Assembly: GCA_036404435.1 (NCBI GenBank)
Contig: DASWZN010000051.1
Coordinates: forward strand, 62,001-126,000
Source: DASWZN01 sp036404435
GTDB taxonomy: Bacteria; Acidobacteriota; Terriglobia; Bryobacterales; Bryobacteraceae
Length of the DNA: 64,000 bases
Direction of reading: 5' to 3'
Part shown: piece after piece, positions 1 to 10,418 of the stretch
Layout of the letters: each line of letters starts with the position of its first letter
Position numbering within the stretch: position 1 is the first letter of the stretch
Notes under the pieces: generated by a model
What the model was told of the DNA's origin: nothing
Databases searched by the model: none
Seen by the model: the letters and a program-made list of their open reading frames with translations, nothing else
Program-made: the position numbers and the translations under genes

Positions 1-125
1 ACCACCTGGCCTCCGGCGACTTCAAACCTCGGATCGACAAGACCTTCCCGCTCGCCGAAATCGTCGAGGCTCACCGCTACATGCAGTCCAACGCCCAGAT
101 CGGGAAGATCGTGGTTACCGTCTAG
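1..125 (+). CDS. Zinc-binding dehydrogenase / quinone oxidoreductase, C-terminal end (partial)
   Basis: Only the last 40 codons are present; the gene starts before the window and stops at TAG 123-125. The readable peptide ends in DKTFPLAEIVEAHRYMQS followed by GKIVVTV. That is the usual closing motif of the medium-chain dehydrogenase/quinone oxidoreductase family, with the final NAD(P)H-domain helix and strand. The stop lies inside the tail of the convergent lnt gene, with 11 bp of overlap. The substrate cannot be told from this fragment. Confidence 0.75.
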   Translation, partial: HLASGDFKPRIDKTFPLAEIVEAHRYMQSNAQIGKIVVTV

Positions 126-1590
126 CAAGCGCGCTCGTGGCGCCCAAAGCTCCGTGCGGGCTGATGCCGGCCACGAGGCCGGCCGCCGCAATTAGCGCGC
201 AGAGCAGCACGAACCAGTCGCCGTAACGCGAGTAGAAGGTCGTCGCGGCGGCCCAGGAGTAGTCAGCGCGCACGGCGCCTTGCACATAAGGCGGAAGAGT
301 GCGGGAGAGGCGGCCGGCCGGGTCGATGGTGGCGGTGATTCCGTCGTTGGTGGCGCGCAGGATCCAGCGGCGATTCTCGGCCGCGCGCATGCGTACGATC
401 TGCAAGTGCTGCTCGCGCGCCGCCGTGTTACCGTACCAGCCGTCGTTCGAGATGTTGACCAGCAGACCGGCGCCGTCGCGCGCGAAGCGGCGGACGAAAT
501 CGGGGAAAACGGATTCGTAGCAGATGAAAGCGCCGATGCGGTGCGGACCGGCGGCGAGCGTCACCTGCCGGGCGCCGGCCGCAAAATCTCCGCTTTCGGT
601 GGAGACCTTCGCGACCAGCGCGTGGAACGGCCAGGGCACGTATTCGCCGAACGGCACCAGGTTCATCTTGTCGTAGCGGCCCGCGGCCACGCCCTGGGGC
701 GACACCAGAAGGGCCGAATTGAGCGGCGCGCCCTTGGCGTCATGCGGAGTGACGTTGAGGATCAGGTACGCGCCGTTCCGGCGCGCCGCATCAGCAACCC
801 AGGCGGCGGTGTCCGGGTCCTCATAGTAGTAGACCGGCATGGGCGCTTCGGGCCACACGATCAAGCCTCCGGCGCCGAAGGTGAGCGCGTCGAGGCGTGC
901 CTGCATCTCGCGCACCCATTGCGTAGTCCAGGCTGCGGTCTCGGAGACGTTGGGCTGCACGAGCACCGCGGTTTCGGTGCCCGGCTGCGGAGGAGGCAGT
1001 GCGGGTAGCAACGCGACCGCCAGCAGCGCCACCAGTGGCGCCAACTCGAGGCGTGGACGCCGAAGCGCCGCCAGCGCCAGCGCGGTCGCGGCCAGCGCGA
1101 AAGCGAACGAGATGCCATAGACGCCGGTATAGGGGGCCAGGCGCGCCGGTACCGCCATGCCGATGCCCGCGTTGCCCAGATCGAGCCAGGCGAATCCCAA
1201 GTGCGTATGGGTCCACTCGATGGCCACCCACAGCGCGGGCACCGTCAGCGCGGCCCCGCGGCGCGCGAGCAGGAATCCGGCCAGCAGAGCGAAGACGCCC
1301 AGGTGGAGTCCCTTGATGAGGCAGAACAGGGCGTAGCCCAACCACGCGGCCCACTCCGCCATTTCGCCGTGAACCGCCAGCACGAAGTGGATCCAGTAGC
1401 AAGCGCCCGCCCAGTACAGGATACCGGCCACCCAGCCCAGCAGGAACCGCCGCCCGTGCGCCGGCGTGCGCGCCACGGCTACCAGCAGCGGCGCCAGCGC
1501 AAATGGGGCCAGGAAAACGAAGTTGAATTTCGGGAACGGCAGGATCAACAGGAGCGCCGTGGAGGCGGCCAGCAGCAGGTTCAGCGGCAC
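115..1590 (-). CDS. lnt: Apolipoprotein N-acyltransferase
   Basis: A 491-residue inner-membrane enzyme that adds the third acyl chain to lipoproteins. The N-terminal ~200 residues hold the membrane helices, followed by a nitrilase-fold periplasmic domain and a last helix near the C-terminus (YGDWFVLLCALIAAAGLV). The catalytic triad is readable: Glu248 in VWPEAPMP, Lys308 in YDKMNLVPFGEYVP and Cys357 in FICYESVFPDF. I chose GTG 1590 because the helix MNLLLAAS-like start follows at once and the gene then overlaps the lipA stop by 10 bp; the frame stays open further upstream, but inside lipA. It is the last gene of a leftward cluster. Confidence 0.95.
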   Translation of the reverse strand: MPLNLLLAASTALLLILPFPKFNFVFLAPFALAPLLVAVARTPAHGRRFLLGWVAGILYWAGACYWIHFVLAVHGEMAEWAAWLGYALFCLIKGLHLGVFALLAGFLLARRGAALTVPALWVAIEWTHTHLGFAWLDLGNAGIGMAVPARLAPYTGVYGISFAFALAATALALAALRRPRLELAPLVALLAVALLPALPPPQPGTETAVLVQPNVSETAAWTTQWVREMQARLDALTFGAGGLIVWPEAPMPVYYYEDPDTAAWVADAARRNGAYLILNVTPHDAKGAPLNSALLVSPQGVAAGRYDKMNLVPFGEYVPWPFHALVAKVSTESGDFAAGARQVTLAAGPHRIGAFICYESVFPDFVRRFARDGAGLLVNISNDGWYGNTAAREQHLQIVRMRAAENRRWILRATNDGITATIDPAGRLSRTLPPYVQGAVRADYSWAAATTFYSRYGDWFVLLCALIAAAGLVAGISPHGALGATSALARR

Positions 1591-2474
1591 CGGGCTTGCT
1601 CGCTCACCGCGTCCGCCATGTACGAGCTGCGCACCAGCGGCCCACTGAAAACTGCCTTGAAGCCGATCGCCATTCCGTACCGGCGCCAGGCGTCGAACTG
1701 CTCCGGCGCGACGTATTCGGCGACGGGCAGGTTGCGGCGCGAGGGCTGGAGATACTGGCCGATGGTGGCCACGTCGACGCCCGCGCCGCGCAGGTCGGCG
1801 AGAACCTGCTCGACCTCCTCGGGCCGTTCGCCGAGCCCGGCCATCAAGCCCGATTTCGTCAGCGCCTCGGCGCGATGGCGCCGCGCGAACTCGAGCACGC
1901 GCAGGGAGCGGCGGTAATCGGCCTGTGGCCGCACGCGGCGGTAGAGACGCGCGACGGTCTCCATGTTGTGGTTGAAAACGTCGGGCCCGGCGTCGAGCAC
2001 GTGCGCGACGGCGTCCAGGTCGCCGCAAAAATCCGGCGTCAGGACTTCGATGCGGGCCGCGGGCAGCTCGCGGCGCACTTCGCGAACGGTGGCGGCGAAA
2101 TGCGTGGAGCCGCCATCCGGCAGGTCGTCGCGATTCACGCTGGTGATGACGACGTAGCGCAGGCGCATGGCGGCGGCCATGCGGGCGACGTGGGCGGGCT
2201 CGGCGGGATCGAGCGCGAAGACCTGCTTCGCGGGCGAGCCTTTAGGAACCGAGCAGAATCCGCAGCCGCGCGTGCACAGGTTTCCCAGGATCATGAAGGT
2301 CGCCGTGCCGCGGTGAAAGCACTCGTGAAGGTTCGGGCAGCGCGCCGATTCGCACACCGTGTGGAGGTCGAGCGCGCGGAATCCACGCTTCAGATCATGC
2401 ACGGAAACGAAGTGCGTCTGCGGCTTCCTCAGCCACTCGGGCAGCCGCTTTGCTGGGGGGCCGGCGGCGGACAC
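1581..2474 (-). CDS. lipA: Lipoyl synthase
   Basis: A 297-residue radical SAM enzyme that inserts two sulfurs into protein-bound octanoate to make lipoate. Both iron-sulfur motifs are intact: the auxiliary cluster Cys41, Cys46 and Cys52 (CESARCPNLHEC) and the radical SAM cluster Cys67, Cys71 and Cys74 (CTRGCGFC). The family signatures VITSVNRDDLPDGG and GLMAGLGE are present. Length and order match LipA. It overlaps lnt by 10 bp and lies 3 bp after the SPOR gene, so the three are probably co-transcribed. No lipB is visible in the window. Confidence 0.96.
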   Translation of the reverse strand: MSAAGPPAKRLPEWLRKPQTHFVSVHDLKRGFRALDLHTVCESARCPNLHECFHRGTATFMILGNLCTRGCGFCSVPKGSPAKQVFALDPAEPAHVARMAAAMRLRYVVITSVNRDDLPDGGSTHFAATVREVRRELPAARIEVLTPDFCGDLDAVAHVLDAGPDVFNHNMETVARLYRRVRPQADYRRSLRVLEFARRHRAEALTKSGLMAGLGERPEEVEQVLADLRGAGVDVATIGQYLQPSRRNLPVAEYVAPEQFDAWRRYGMAIGFKAVFSGPLVRSSYMADAVSEQARCR

Positions 2475-2477
2475 GAT

Positions 2478-3116
2478 TCAGAATCTCTTTATGATGGGCT
2501 TGAAGCCAGCGTTCTCGAGGTCGGCTTTAGTCCGCGCCACCTCGGACGCGTCGCGGAGCGGCCCCACCAGGGCGCGGTACAGCTCGCCGCCGGGAGCGAG
2601 CGGCGACGCCACTGCATGGAACCCTTTCTCCTTGAGCACCTCGACCAGCATGTCCGCTTGCGGCTTCTTCACAGCCGCCACTTGCAGGTAGGTCTGCCCG
2701 GCCTCGACCGCGGCAGCCGGCGGCTTGGCGGTGGGAGGCGGAGTGGCCGGCTTCTTGGGGGTCGCGGCCGGAGGTGGAGTCGCGGCGGCCACGGGCGTGG
2801 TCGAGAGGACCGGCGTGGTTCGCGATGCCGTGTCCGGCGTGGTCACTTTGGCATCGCCCGGCGGAAGGGAGTCGTCCGGAGTCGCTTCGGGGGTGGGCGT
2901 CGCAGCGTTCTCGGCGCCCGCGGCTTGGGGGCGTCCCGGCGGCTGGTTAGCGGCCTGCTGTGCAACCGGCGCTGCCGTGTCGCCGGAGTTGGCCCGGCCC
3001 ACGAAGTACCCCATCGAGAAAACGACCCCGAACACGACCATCAAGATAAAGACGATGCTGAGCAACTGCTTGTTGCCCACCACCAGCTCGAATTCGCCGT
3101 CCTCGTTCCTCGGCAT
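2478..3116 (-). CDS. SPOR-domain membrane protein
   Basis: A 212-residue protein with a short cytoplasmic N-terminus, one membrane helix (about residues 18-40, LLSIVFILMVVFGVVFSMGYFVG), a long Pro/Ala/Thr-rich linker, and a C-terminal SPOR-like domain (TYLQVAAVKKPQADMLVEVL ... YRALVGPLRDASEVARTKADLENAGFKPIIK). SPOR domains bind denuded peptidoglycan, often at the septum. A role at the cell wall is inferred from the domain only. It lies 3 bp from lipA and just after the slipin gene. Confidence 0.85.
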   Translation of the reverse strand: MPRNEDGEFELVVGNKQLLSIVFILMVVFGVVFSMGYFVGRANSGDTAAPVAQQAANQPPGRPQAAGAENAATPTPEATPDDSLPPGDAKVTTPDTASRTTPVLSTTPVAAATPPPAATPKKPATPPPTAKPPAAAVEAGQTYLQVAAVKKPQADMLVEVLKEKGFHAVASPLAPGGELYRALVGPLRDASEVARTKADLENAGFKPIIKRF

Positions 3117-3141
3117 AATGTGACCGCTTTAGGCTCCTTGC

Positions 3142-3909
3142 TTAGCCGTGCGCGTATTTATCCAGCGCCTTCTCCAATGACGTGATTATATCGAGCGGCA
3201 GCGGGAAGACGATAGTGGTGTTCTTCTCCGTCCCGATCTCGACCAGCGTCTGGAGGTAGCGCAACTGGATGGCCGCGGGCTGCTTCTGGATCACCTCCGC
3301 CGCCATGGCCAGCTTTTCGGCCGCCGTGTACTCGCCCTCGGCGTGGATGATCTTGGCGCGGCGTTCGCGCTCGGCTTCGGCCTGCCGCGCGATGGCCCGG
3401 ATCATGGACTCGGCCAGATCCACCTGCTTGACCTCGACCATGCCCACCTTCACTCCCCAGGGTCCGGTGTGCTCGTCGAGCACCGATTGCAGCCTCACGT
3501 TGAGCTTCTCGCGCTGGCTGAGCAGCTCATCCAGCTCCACTTCTCCCAGGACGCTGCGCAGGGTGGTTTGCGCCAGTTGTGAGGTAGCGTAGAGGTAGTT
3601 GGTGACTTCGAGCACGGCCTTATTGGGGTCGATGACCCGAAAGTAAATCACCGCGTTCACCTTGACCGTGACGTTGTCGCGCGTGACCACGTCCTGCGGC
3701 GGCACTTCGAGAGCATCCGTCCGCAGGGAGATTCGCACCATGCGGTCCAGGGGACGGAACACCAGGAAAATGCCGGGGCCTTTCGGTTGGGCCTGGACGC
3801 GCCCCAGGCGGAAGATTACGGCTCGCTCGTACTCGGCCAGGATGCGGATCCAGGAGAGAGCGAAAAGGACGACGATCCCTACGACAACCCACCAGTAGCT
3901 GCTATCCAT
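3142..3909 (-). CDS. Slipin (stomatin/prohibitin-family membrane protein)
   Basis: A 255-residue SPFH-domain protein with one N-terminal membrane helix (YWWVVVGIVVLFALSWI). The stomatin core follows: EYERAVIFRLGRVQ, then PPQDVVTRDNVTVKVNAVIYF and the coiled-coil region AEAERERRAKIIHAEGE. Slipins form oligomeric membrane scaffolds and are usually encoded next to an NfeD-type protease, as here: the upstream gene ends 1 bp before this one starts. The protease probably acts on or with the slipin, by analogy with stomatin operons in other prokaryotes. Confidence 0.93.
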   Translation of the reverse strand: MDSSYWWVVVGIVVLFALSWIRILAEYERAVIFRLGRVQAQPKGPGIFLVFRPLDRMVRISLRTDALEVPPQDVVTRDNVTVKVNAVIYFRVIDPNKAVLEVTNYLYATSQLAQTTLRSVLGEVELDELLSQREKLNVRLQSVLDEHTGPWGVKVGMVEVKQVDLAESMIRAIARQAEAERERRAKIIHAEGEYTAAEKLAMAAEVIQKQPAAIQLRYLQTLVEIGTEKNTTIVFPLPLDIITSLEKALDKYAHG

Positions 3910-3910
3910 G

Positions 3911-5206
3911 TTAGTCTCCGGAGTCGGAAGAAACTGGTTCCACCTTCAAGGCGAGCCGCTCGACGGCCTTCACCCTGACCCGCGCGCCGGCCGCGACCGG
4001 AGCGCTTGACACCGCGTTCCAATACTCACCGTGAATGAAAACCTTCCCCTGGGGCGCAAGCGCGGTATACGCCACGCCGATCTCCTCCACCATACCCTGT
4101 GCGCCGGTTTGCACCTTGGCGAGGCGCGCCCGCACGGCTAGCGTCACCAGAAAGCTAGTCACCAGGGCGAAGGGCAGCGCGACCGCCAGCGCCGTCGAGA
4201 GGTGGATGCGGAGCTCGGGCGCGGGGCTCTGGACCAGCATCAGCGCGCCCAGCACCATGGCCAGCGCGCCGGCCGCGGTCAGCACGCCGTGGGTGGCGAG
4301 TTTGGCCTCGACCACGAAGAGCACCAGCGCCAGCACCATGAGCGCGGCTCCGCCCCAGTTGATGGGCAGAACGGAAAGCGCCGAGAGGCCGACCACCACC
4401 AGAATCGCGCCGAACACGCCGGGCGCGATCATGCCCGGCTGGGTGAATTCCACGTAAATGCCCAGTGCGCCCAGGATGAGCAGGATGAACGCCAGATTGG
4501 GATCGGCGATGGCGGCCACGAACCGCTCGCGCAACGAAGGACTGTATTCGATCACCTGCGGCGCGGCCAGGCGCAGCGTCTGCTTCCGGCCATCGAAGCG
4601 CACGATCTCGCGGCCATCGAGCTGGCGGAAGAGGTCCGCCTCGCTGGAGGCGACGATCTCGATCAGATGGCTGTCGAGCGCTTCCTTGTCGGTGAACGAT
4701 TTCGCGTCGTAGACCGTTTTCTCGGCCAGTTCGGCGTTGCGGCCGCGCTTGGTGGCGATGCTGCGGATCAGGGCCGCGGCGTCGTTCTGCACCTTGTGCG
4801 CCATGGTCGGATCCATCTGGCCGCCGAACATTTCGACGGGAGTGGAGGCGCCGGTGTTGGTGGCCGGGGCCATGGCCGCCACGTCGGCCGCTTCCAGGAT
4901 GAAGAACCCCGCCGAGGCCGCGCGCCCGCCGCTGGGCGTCACATAGGTGACCACCGGCACGGGCGAGGCAACGATCTCCTGCATGATCTCGCGCATCGCA
5001 TCCATGAGGCCGCCGGGTGTGTCGATGCGGACGAGAACGAGGGCGGCGTTCTCCTGTTTGGCCTGCTCGATGGCGCGGCCGACGATCTCGACGGTGATGG
5101 GGTGAACGATGGCGTCGATGTCGACGGCGACCACTTTTTGGGCTTGCGCCGCCGCGCCGGCGCCGGCGAGGAAGACAAGAGAAGCCGTGAGAGCCTGAAA
5201 TCTCAA
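3911..5206 (-). CDS. NfeD-family membrane-bound serine protease (ClpP class)
   Basis: About 431 residues: a signal peptide (ALTASLVFLAGAGAAAQA), a ClpP-like protease domain (VDIDAIVHPITVEIVGRAI, DTPGGLMDAMREIM, PSGGRAASAGFFIL with the probable nucleophilic Ser, and a downstream Lys in VYDAKSFTDKEAL), five or so membrane helices, and a C-terminal OB-fold NfeD domain (GKVFIHGEYWNAVS ... RVRVKAVERLALKVEP). I chose TTG 5206 because it gives a clean signal peptide; an in-frame TTG at 5251 would add 15 residues. It pairs with the slipin 1 bp downstream. Confidence 0.9.
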   Translation of the reverse strand: MRFQALTASLVFLAGAGAAAQAQKVVAVDIDAIVHPITVEIVGRAIEQAKQENAALVLVRIDTPGGLMDAMREIMQEIVASPVPVVTYVTPSGGRAASAGFFILEAADVAAMAPATNTGASTPVEMFGGQMDPTMAHKVQNDAAALIRSIATKRGRNAELAEKTVYDAKSFTDKEALDSHLIEIVASSEADLFRQLDGREIVRFDGRKQTLRLAAPQVIEYSPSLRERFVAAIADPNLAFILLILGALGIYVEFTQPGMIAPGVFGAILVVVGLSALSVLPINWGGAALMVLALVLFVVEAKLATHGVLTAAGALAMVLGALMLVQSPAPELRIHLSTALAVALPFALVTSFLVTLAVRARLAKVQTGAQGMVEEIGVAYTALAPQGKVFIHGEYWNAVSSAPVAAGARVRVKAVERLALKVEPVSSDSGD

Positions 5207-5356
5207 AGCAGAATCAATATACCACCGGGGGATAGGCGCGGGGAGGGCCAACGAACAGATCCGTCATCCACGGCCGCGCGCCGGCGGTCATGTCCATTCG
5301 TCGCCCAAAACTTTTCGCCTAAAGCCGGCTGGCCAGCCTGCCGATGGAATCGTGGC

Positions 5357-8284
5357 ATGAGCCCCGCATTGCGGTCGCGCGTCTTGTGCGCCTCGGCACT
5401 CCTGGCTTTCGGTGCGCCCGCCCTCGGCCAGGGCGTCCTCAACGTCACCGTCGCCAGCATCCCGGCGACCGCGACGCGCGTCGTCGCCATCGCGGACGGC
5501 GCGCCCGTATCGAGCCCCGTCTACGCCATTCAAACCGTGACGCCGCCGGCCCGCTCGACGGCGCTGAGCATGAGCCTGCCCGCAGGCGCCTACCGCGTAC
5601 GTGTGCTGGCCGATGGCGCCAGCCGGGCCCTGCTCGCCAGCGCCCAGATGTCCATCCAGGTTCCCCAGGGGAACACGACCAACGCCTTCATCGCGCCGGC
5701 TGCCGTCACGGTAACGCTGGATTCCTCGACGCCCTCCACCGCCAAGGCAGGCTCGCCGGTCACCATTCAGTTCGACATCACCGACTGGGGCGACGTACTG
5801 CAATCCGCGAACGCGGAACTGTTCACCTCGACCAGTTCCTCTTCCGTCGCCACGGGCGGCATTCTGGCCTCGTCGGGCACCCCGCTGAGCACGGTGAGCG
5901 GCAGTTACACCGCCAGCTTCACGGTGGCGCCCGCCGTCGGCTCGACCTCGCTCTACTACGCCCTGCGCGTCTCTATCCCCATTGGAACGCCGGATTGTCC
6001 CTACCTCTACTCGCCCGACCCGGCCAGCCGCCCTTCCCAGCCCTGGCTGATGTCGGTGACGGCGCAATCGGGGGTCTCCACCACGGTCAGCGGGATTCCG
6101 TCCTCCGCCTCCCGGCTGGTGGTGATCGCGGACGTCCCGCCCGGCGCTCCGCTTTATGCCCAGCGGGCCCTGACGCCCGGCACCGCCTCGGCGGCGGCGT
6201 TCATCGCGCTGCCAGCCGGCGCCTACCGCATCCGGATCCTGGCCGATAGCCCGTCTACCGGAATGCTGGCCAGCGGCCAGACCACGGTGACCGTCTCCTC
6301 CGGGGTGACTGCCTCGGCCAGCGTCTCGCTCGCCGCCATGACGGTAACTGTTGACTCTTCGACGCCGGCCGCTGCCGCGGCGGCCTCGAGTGTCCCTATC
6401 CTATTCGACGTCGTGGATGCGGGGAACGTGCTGTCGGGCGTTTATGCCTATCTGTGGGCTGGCCTCGCGCCGTTCGGCGTCGCAGCTGGCGGAACCATCG
6501 CTGGCGTGGCCGGTTTCTCCTCTTCGGGTCCGACCACCGTGCAGGCCGGGTTCTCGGTCCTGCTGCCGGCGGGAGCGGGCGCGTTCTACTACGTCCTCCG
6601 GGCCCAGGTCCCGACGGGCGTCGACTACTCGACGCTCTGGTCACCGAACCCGGCCCAGTCTCCGACATCCCCCTGGCAGATTCAGACCGTTGTCACCACT
6701 TCGGTCCGCCTCACCGTAGGGAACATTCCCTCGGCGGCCGTGCGCCTGGTCGTTCTTGCGGATGGCCCGCTTCCCACCGTCGTCTCGACGGAACAGGCAA
6801 TTTCGCCGGGCGCCTCCACCGCTGTCATTTTGGTAGCGCTGCCGGCCGGAACCTACCGTCTCCGGGCGTTGGTGGACGCCGCGGCCGGCGACATCGTCGC
6901 CACCGGGCAGACCAGCGCCGTAGTGCCCTCCGCCGGCAGTGGAACCGCGTCGCTCGCGCTCTCGCCGCCGGTCGTGACTCTCGGTTCGTCCACGCCCGCC
7001 TCGGCGCAGGCTGGTGCGGTGGTCATGCTCGGGTTCAATATGGCGGATGCCGGCGACGTTCTCGAAAACGCGAACGCCTACCTATACACCGGCACGGCTT
7101 CGTTCGACCTGGTGGCGGGCGGCTTTCTTCTCGGTGTGTATCCGATCAGCAAAACTTCCTCAGGCCAGTACATGGTTTCGTTCTCGGACACCGCGCCGTC
7201 CACAGCTGGCACGCTGTATTTCGAAGTCCGCGTCCTGGTCGCTACCGGTTTGACTCCGTCCTATCTCGACTCGCCCGACCCCAGCGGCGGATCGAACGTG
7301 CCCTGGAGCATGGCGATCTCCCTGCCGGGAACGCAGCCCTGCACCCCTGTCGCGGCGTTCCGGGATACAAACGGCGCCATCCGGCTGGTCTTCTATGGCT
7401 CGACGTCGGTCCAGTTCGTCGGCGGCCTGCTGGCCAGCGATCCGGCGGTGGCCCAGAGCCCGAGTTGCGTCGTATATATCGCCGCGCGCGACACCTACAA
7501 CCACCCCTGGCTGGCGATCTTCGACCCAGTGGCGCGCACCGCAACCTGGAAAGCCGCCCCCACCCTGGCCGTCCAAGGCCAGCCGGCCATCGCGGTGGCC
7601 CGCAACGGCACCGTTTACGTCGGCGTGCTCGACACCATTAACTCGTTCCGGCTCGTCGCCTATACGCCCGGCGTGGGCTTCGGCTCCTGGATCTTCCTCG
7701 GCGGCCTCCTCGCTTCCAACCCCGCCATGGCGGCCTCGCCGGACGGCTCCATCTACATGCTCGGCCGCGATACCTACGCCGCGGTGTGGAGCGCCTGGTA
7801 CGTCCCCGGCAGCGGATTCCAGGGCTGGAAATATCTGCCCGGCGGCATACAAGGCGTGCCTGCGATCACGGTCGGAACCGACGCTTACGCCTACATCGCC
7901 GTCCGCGACGCCTACGGCTACCTCTACCTCGGGCGTTTGCAGGGCAACAACTGGATGGGCTGGAACTTCGGCAGCGGCGTGATGTCCGCGGACCCGCACA
8001 TAGCCGCCACGGGTGACGGAACCATCTACACCGCCATGGTCGATCAATGGAACTACGTCTGGTATCGCGGCCGTACCGAGGGTGCCGCGGGTCCCTGGCT
8101 GGCGTGGACCTGGGTGCCCGCCATAATCCAGACTCTGGCCGCGGCTGCGACGCCCGGCCAGCTCTACGTGGTCGGGCGCGATTCCGCGGACGCGCTGTGG
8201 TGGTATCGCATGGCGACCAACCTCTGGAGCGCGGCCGGCGGCAACGGCCTGACCGCCGGATCTCTGGCCGCCGCGCCGCGTTGA
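5357..8284 (+). CDS. Large secreted repeat protein with C-terminal beta-propeller
   Basis: A 975-residue protein starting at ATG 5357 with a signal peptide (SRVLCASALLAFGAPALG). Three tandem repeats of about 210 residues follow; each opens with a strand such as VVAIADG/VVIADV/VVLADG, continues with LPAGAYRVRVLAD, then TVTLDSSTPS and a closing YSPDP-like turn. The last ~310 residues are a different domain with repeated RDTYNHPWLA, RDTYAAVWSAW and RDAYGYLYLG blocks rich in Trp and Tyr, which looks like a beta-propeller of the sialidase/tectonin kind. It is probably secreted or surface-exposed. The ligand is unknown and I recognise no catalytic residues. Confidence 0.8.
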   Translation: MSPALRSRVLCASALLAFGAPALGQGVLNVTVASIPATATRVVAIADGAPVSSPVYAIQTVTPPARSTALSMSLPAGAYRVRVLADGASRALLASAQMSIQVPQGNTTNAFIAPAAVTVTLDSSTPSTAKAGSPVTIQFDITDWGDVLQSANAELFTSTSSSSVATGGILASSGTPLSTVSGSYTASFTVAPAVGSTSLYYALRVSIPIGTPDCPYLYSPDPASRPSQPWLMSVTAQSGVSTTVSGIPSSASRLVVIADVPPGAPLYAQRALTPGTASAAAFIALPAGAYRIRILADSPSTGMLASGQTTVTVSSGVTASASVSLAAMTVTVDSSTPAAAAAASSVPILFDVVDAGNVLSGVYAYLWAGLAPFGVAAGGTIAGVAGFSSSGPTTVQAGFSVLLPAGAGAFYYVLRAQVPTGVDYSTLWSPNPAQSPTSPWQIQTVVTTSVRLTVGNIPSAAVRLVVLADGPLPTVVSTEQAISPGASTAVILVALPAGTYRLRALVDAAAGDIVATGQTSAVVPSAGSGTASLALSPPVVTLGSSTPASAQAGAVVMLGFNMADAGDVLENANAYLYTGTASFDLVAGGFLLGVYPISKTSSGQYMVSFSDTAPSTAGTLYFEVRVLVATGLTPSYLDSPDPSGGSNVPWSMAISLPGTQPCTPVAAFRDTNGAIRLVFYGSTSVQFVGGLLASDPAVAQSPSCVVYIAARDTYNHPWLAIFDPVARTATWKAAPTLAVQGQPAIAVARNGTVYVGVLDTINSFRLVAYTPGVGFGSWIFLGGLLASNPAMAASPDGSIYMLGRDTYAAVWSAWYVPGSGFQGWKYLPGGIQGVPAITVGTDAYAYIAVRDAYGYLYLGRLQGNNWMGWNFGSGVMSADPHIAATGDGTIYTAMVDQWNYVWYRGRTEGAAGPWLAWTWVPAIIQTLAAAATPGQLYVVGRDSADALWWYRMATNLWSAAGGNGLTAGSLAAAPR

Positions 8285-8304
8285 GCGCTACCATAGTGGC
8301 AACT

Positions 8305-9972
<1,668 letters not shown>

Positions 9973-9990
9973 GGCAAGCTTCAGCTTGCC
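9973..9990. repeat. Palindrome of the AAGCTTCAGCTTG dispersed family
   Basis: Immediately after the ilvD stop is GGCAAGCT-TC-AGCTTGCC, an 8-bp perfect stem with a 2-bp centre. It is followed by a second small palindrome with arms GGCC around GGA. There is no T-run, so it is not a classic terminator. The same core occurs inside the long inverted repeat at 18211-18369, which points to a dispersed family. Confidence 0.7.
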
Positions 9991-10024
9991 CACGAGAGGC
10001 CGGAGGCCCGTCCCACGGGGAGCC

Positions 10025-10357
10025 TCAGGCCACGTGCGGCTGGAGCATCTTGAGGACCTCCGCCTTCCCGACCGCCCCGACGCGCATCTCGACGACGCGC
10101 CCGCCCTTGAACAGCAGCAGCGTGGGAATGCCCTGGATGTTGTAGCGCATCGCCGTGCCACCGCTCTCGTCCACATCGACTTTGCCGACCTTGACTTTGC
10201 CCTCGTATTCGGCGGCGATGGCGTCCACGGTGGGCGCCATCATCTTGCACGGACCGCACCAAGTGGCCCAGAAGTCCACCAGGACCGGCACATCCGACTT
10301 CAGAACCTCGCTGTCGAAGTTCGCGTCCTTGAACGTCAGCACGTTCGCTCCTGCCAT
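10025..10357 (-). CDS. trxA: Thioredoxin
   Basis: A 110-residue cytosolic disulfide reductase with the active site WCGPC (Cys34, Cys37) in FWATWCGPCKMMAP and the cis-Pro loop GIPTLLLFKGG. Length and motif order match TrxA. A purine-rich ribosome binding site (GGAGGGAAGAGG) lies just upstream of ATG 10357. It is convergent with ilvD and downstream of glgA; no partner reductase is nearby. Confidence 0.96.
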   Translation of the reverse strand: MAGANVLTFKDANFDSEVLKSDVPVLVDFWATWCGPCKMMAPTVDAIAAEYEGKVKVGKVDVDESGGTAMRYNIQGIPTLLLFKGGRVVEMRVGAVGKAEVLKMLQPHVA

Positions 10358-10418
10358 TCCTCTTCCCTCCAGTTTATTCGGCTCAAATTCTCAAGATGCA
10401 GGTTGGCCGTCTCGGGAT

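Noticed and set aside
4202..5356. Upstream extension of the propeller-gene frame
   Set aside because: It runs antisense to the NfeD gene; the signal peptide starts at ATG 5357.
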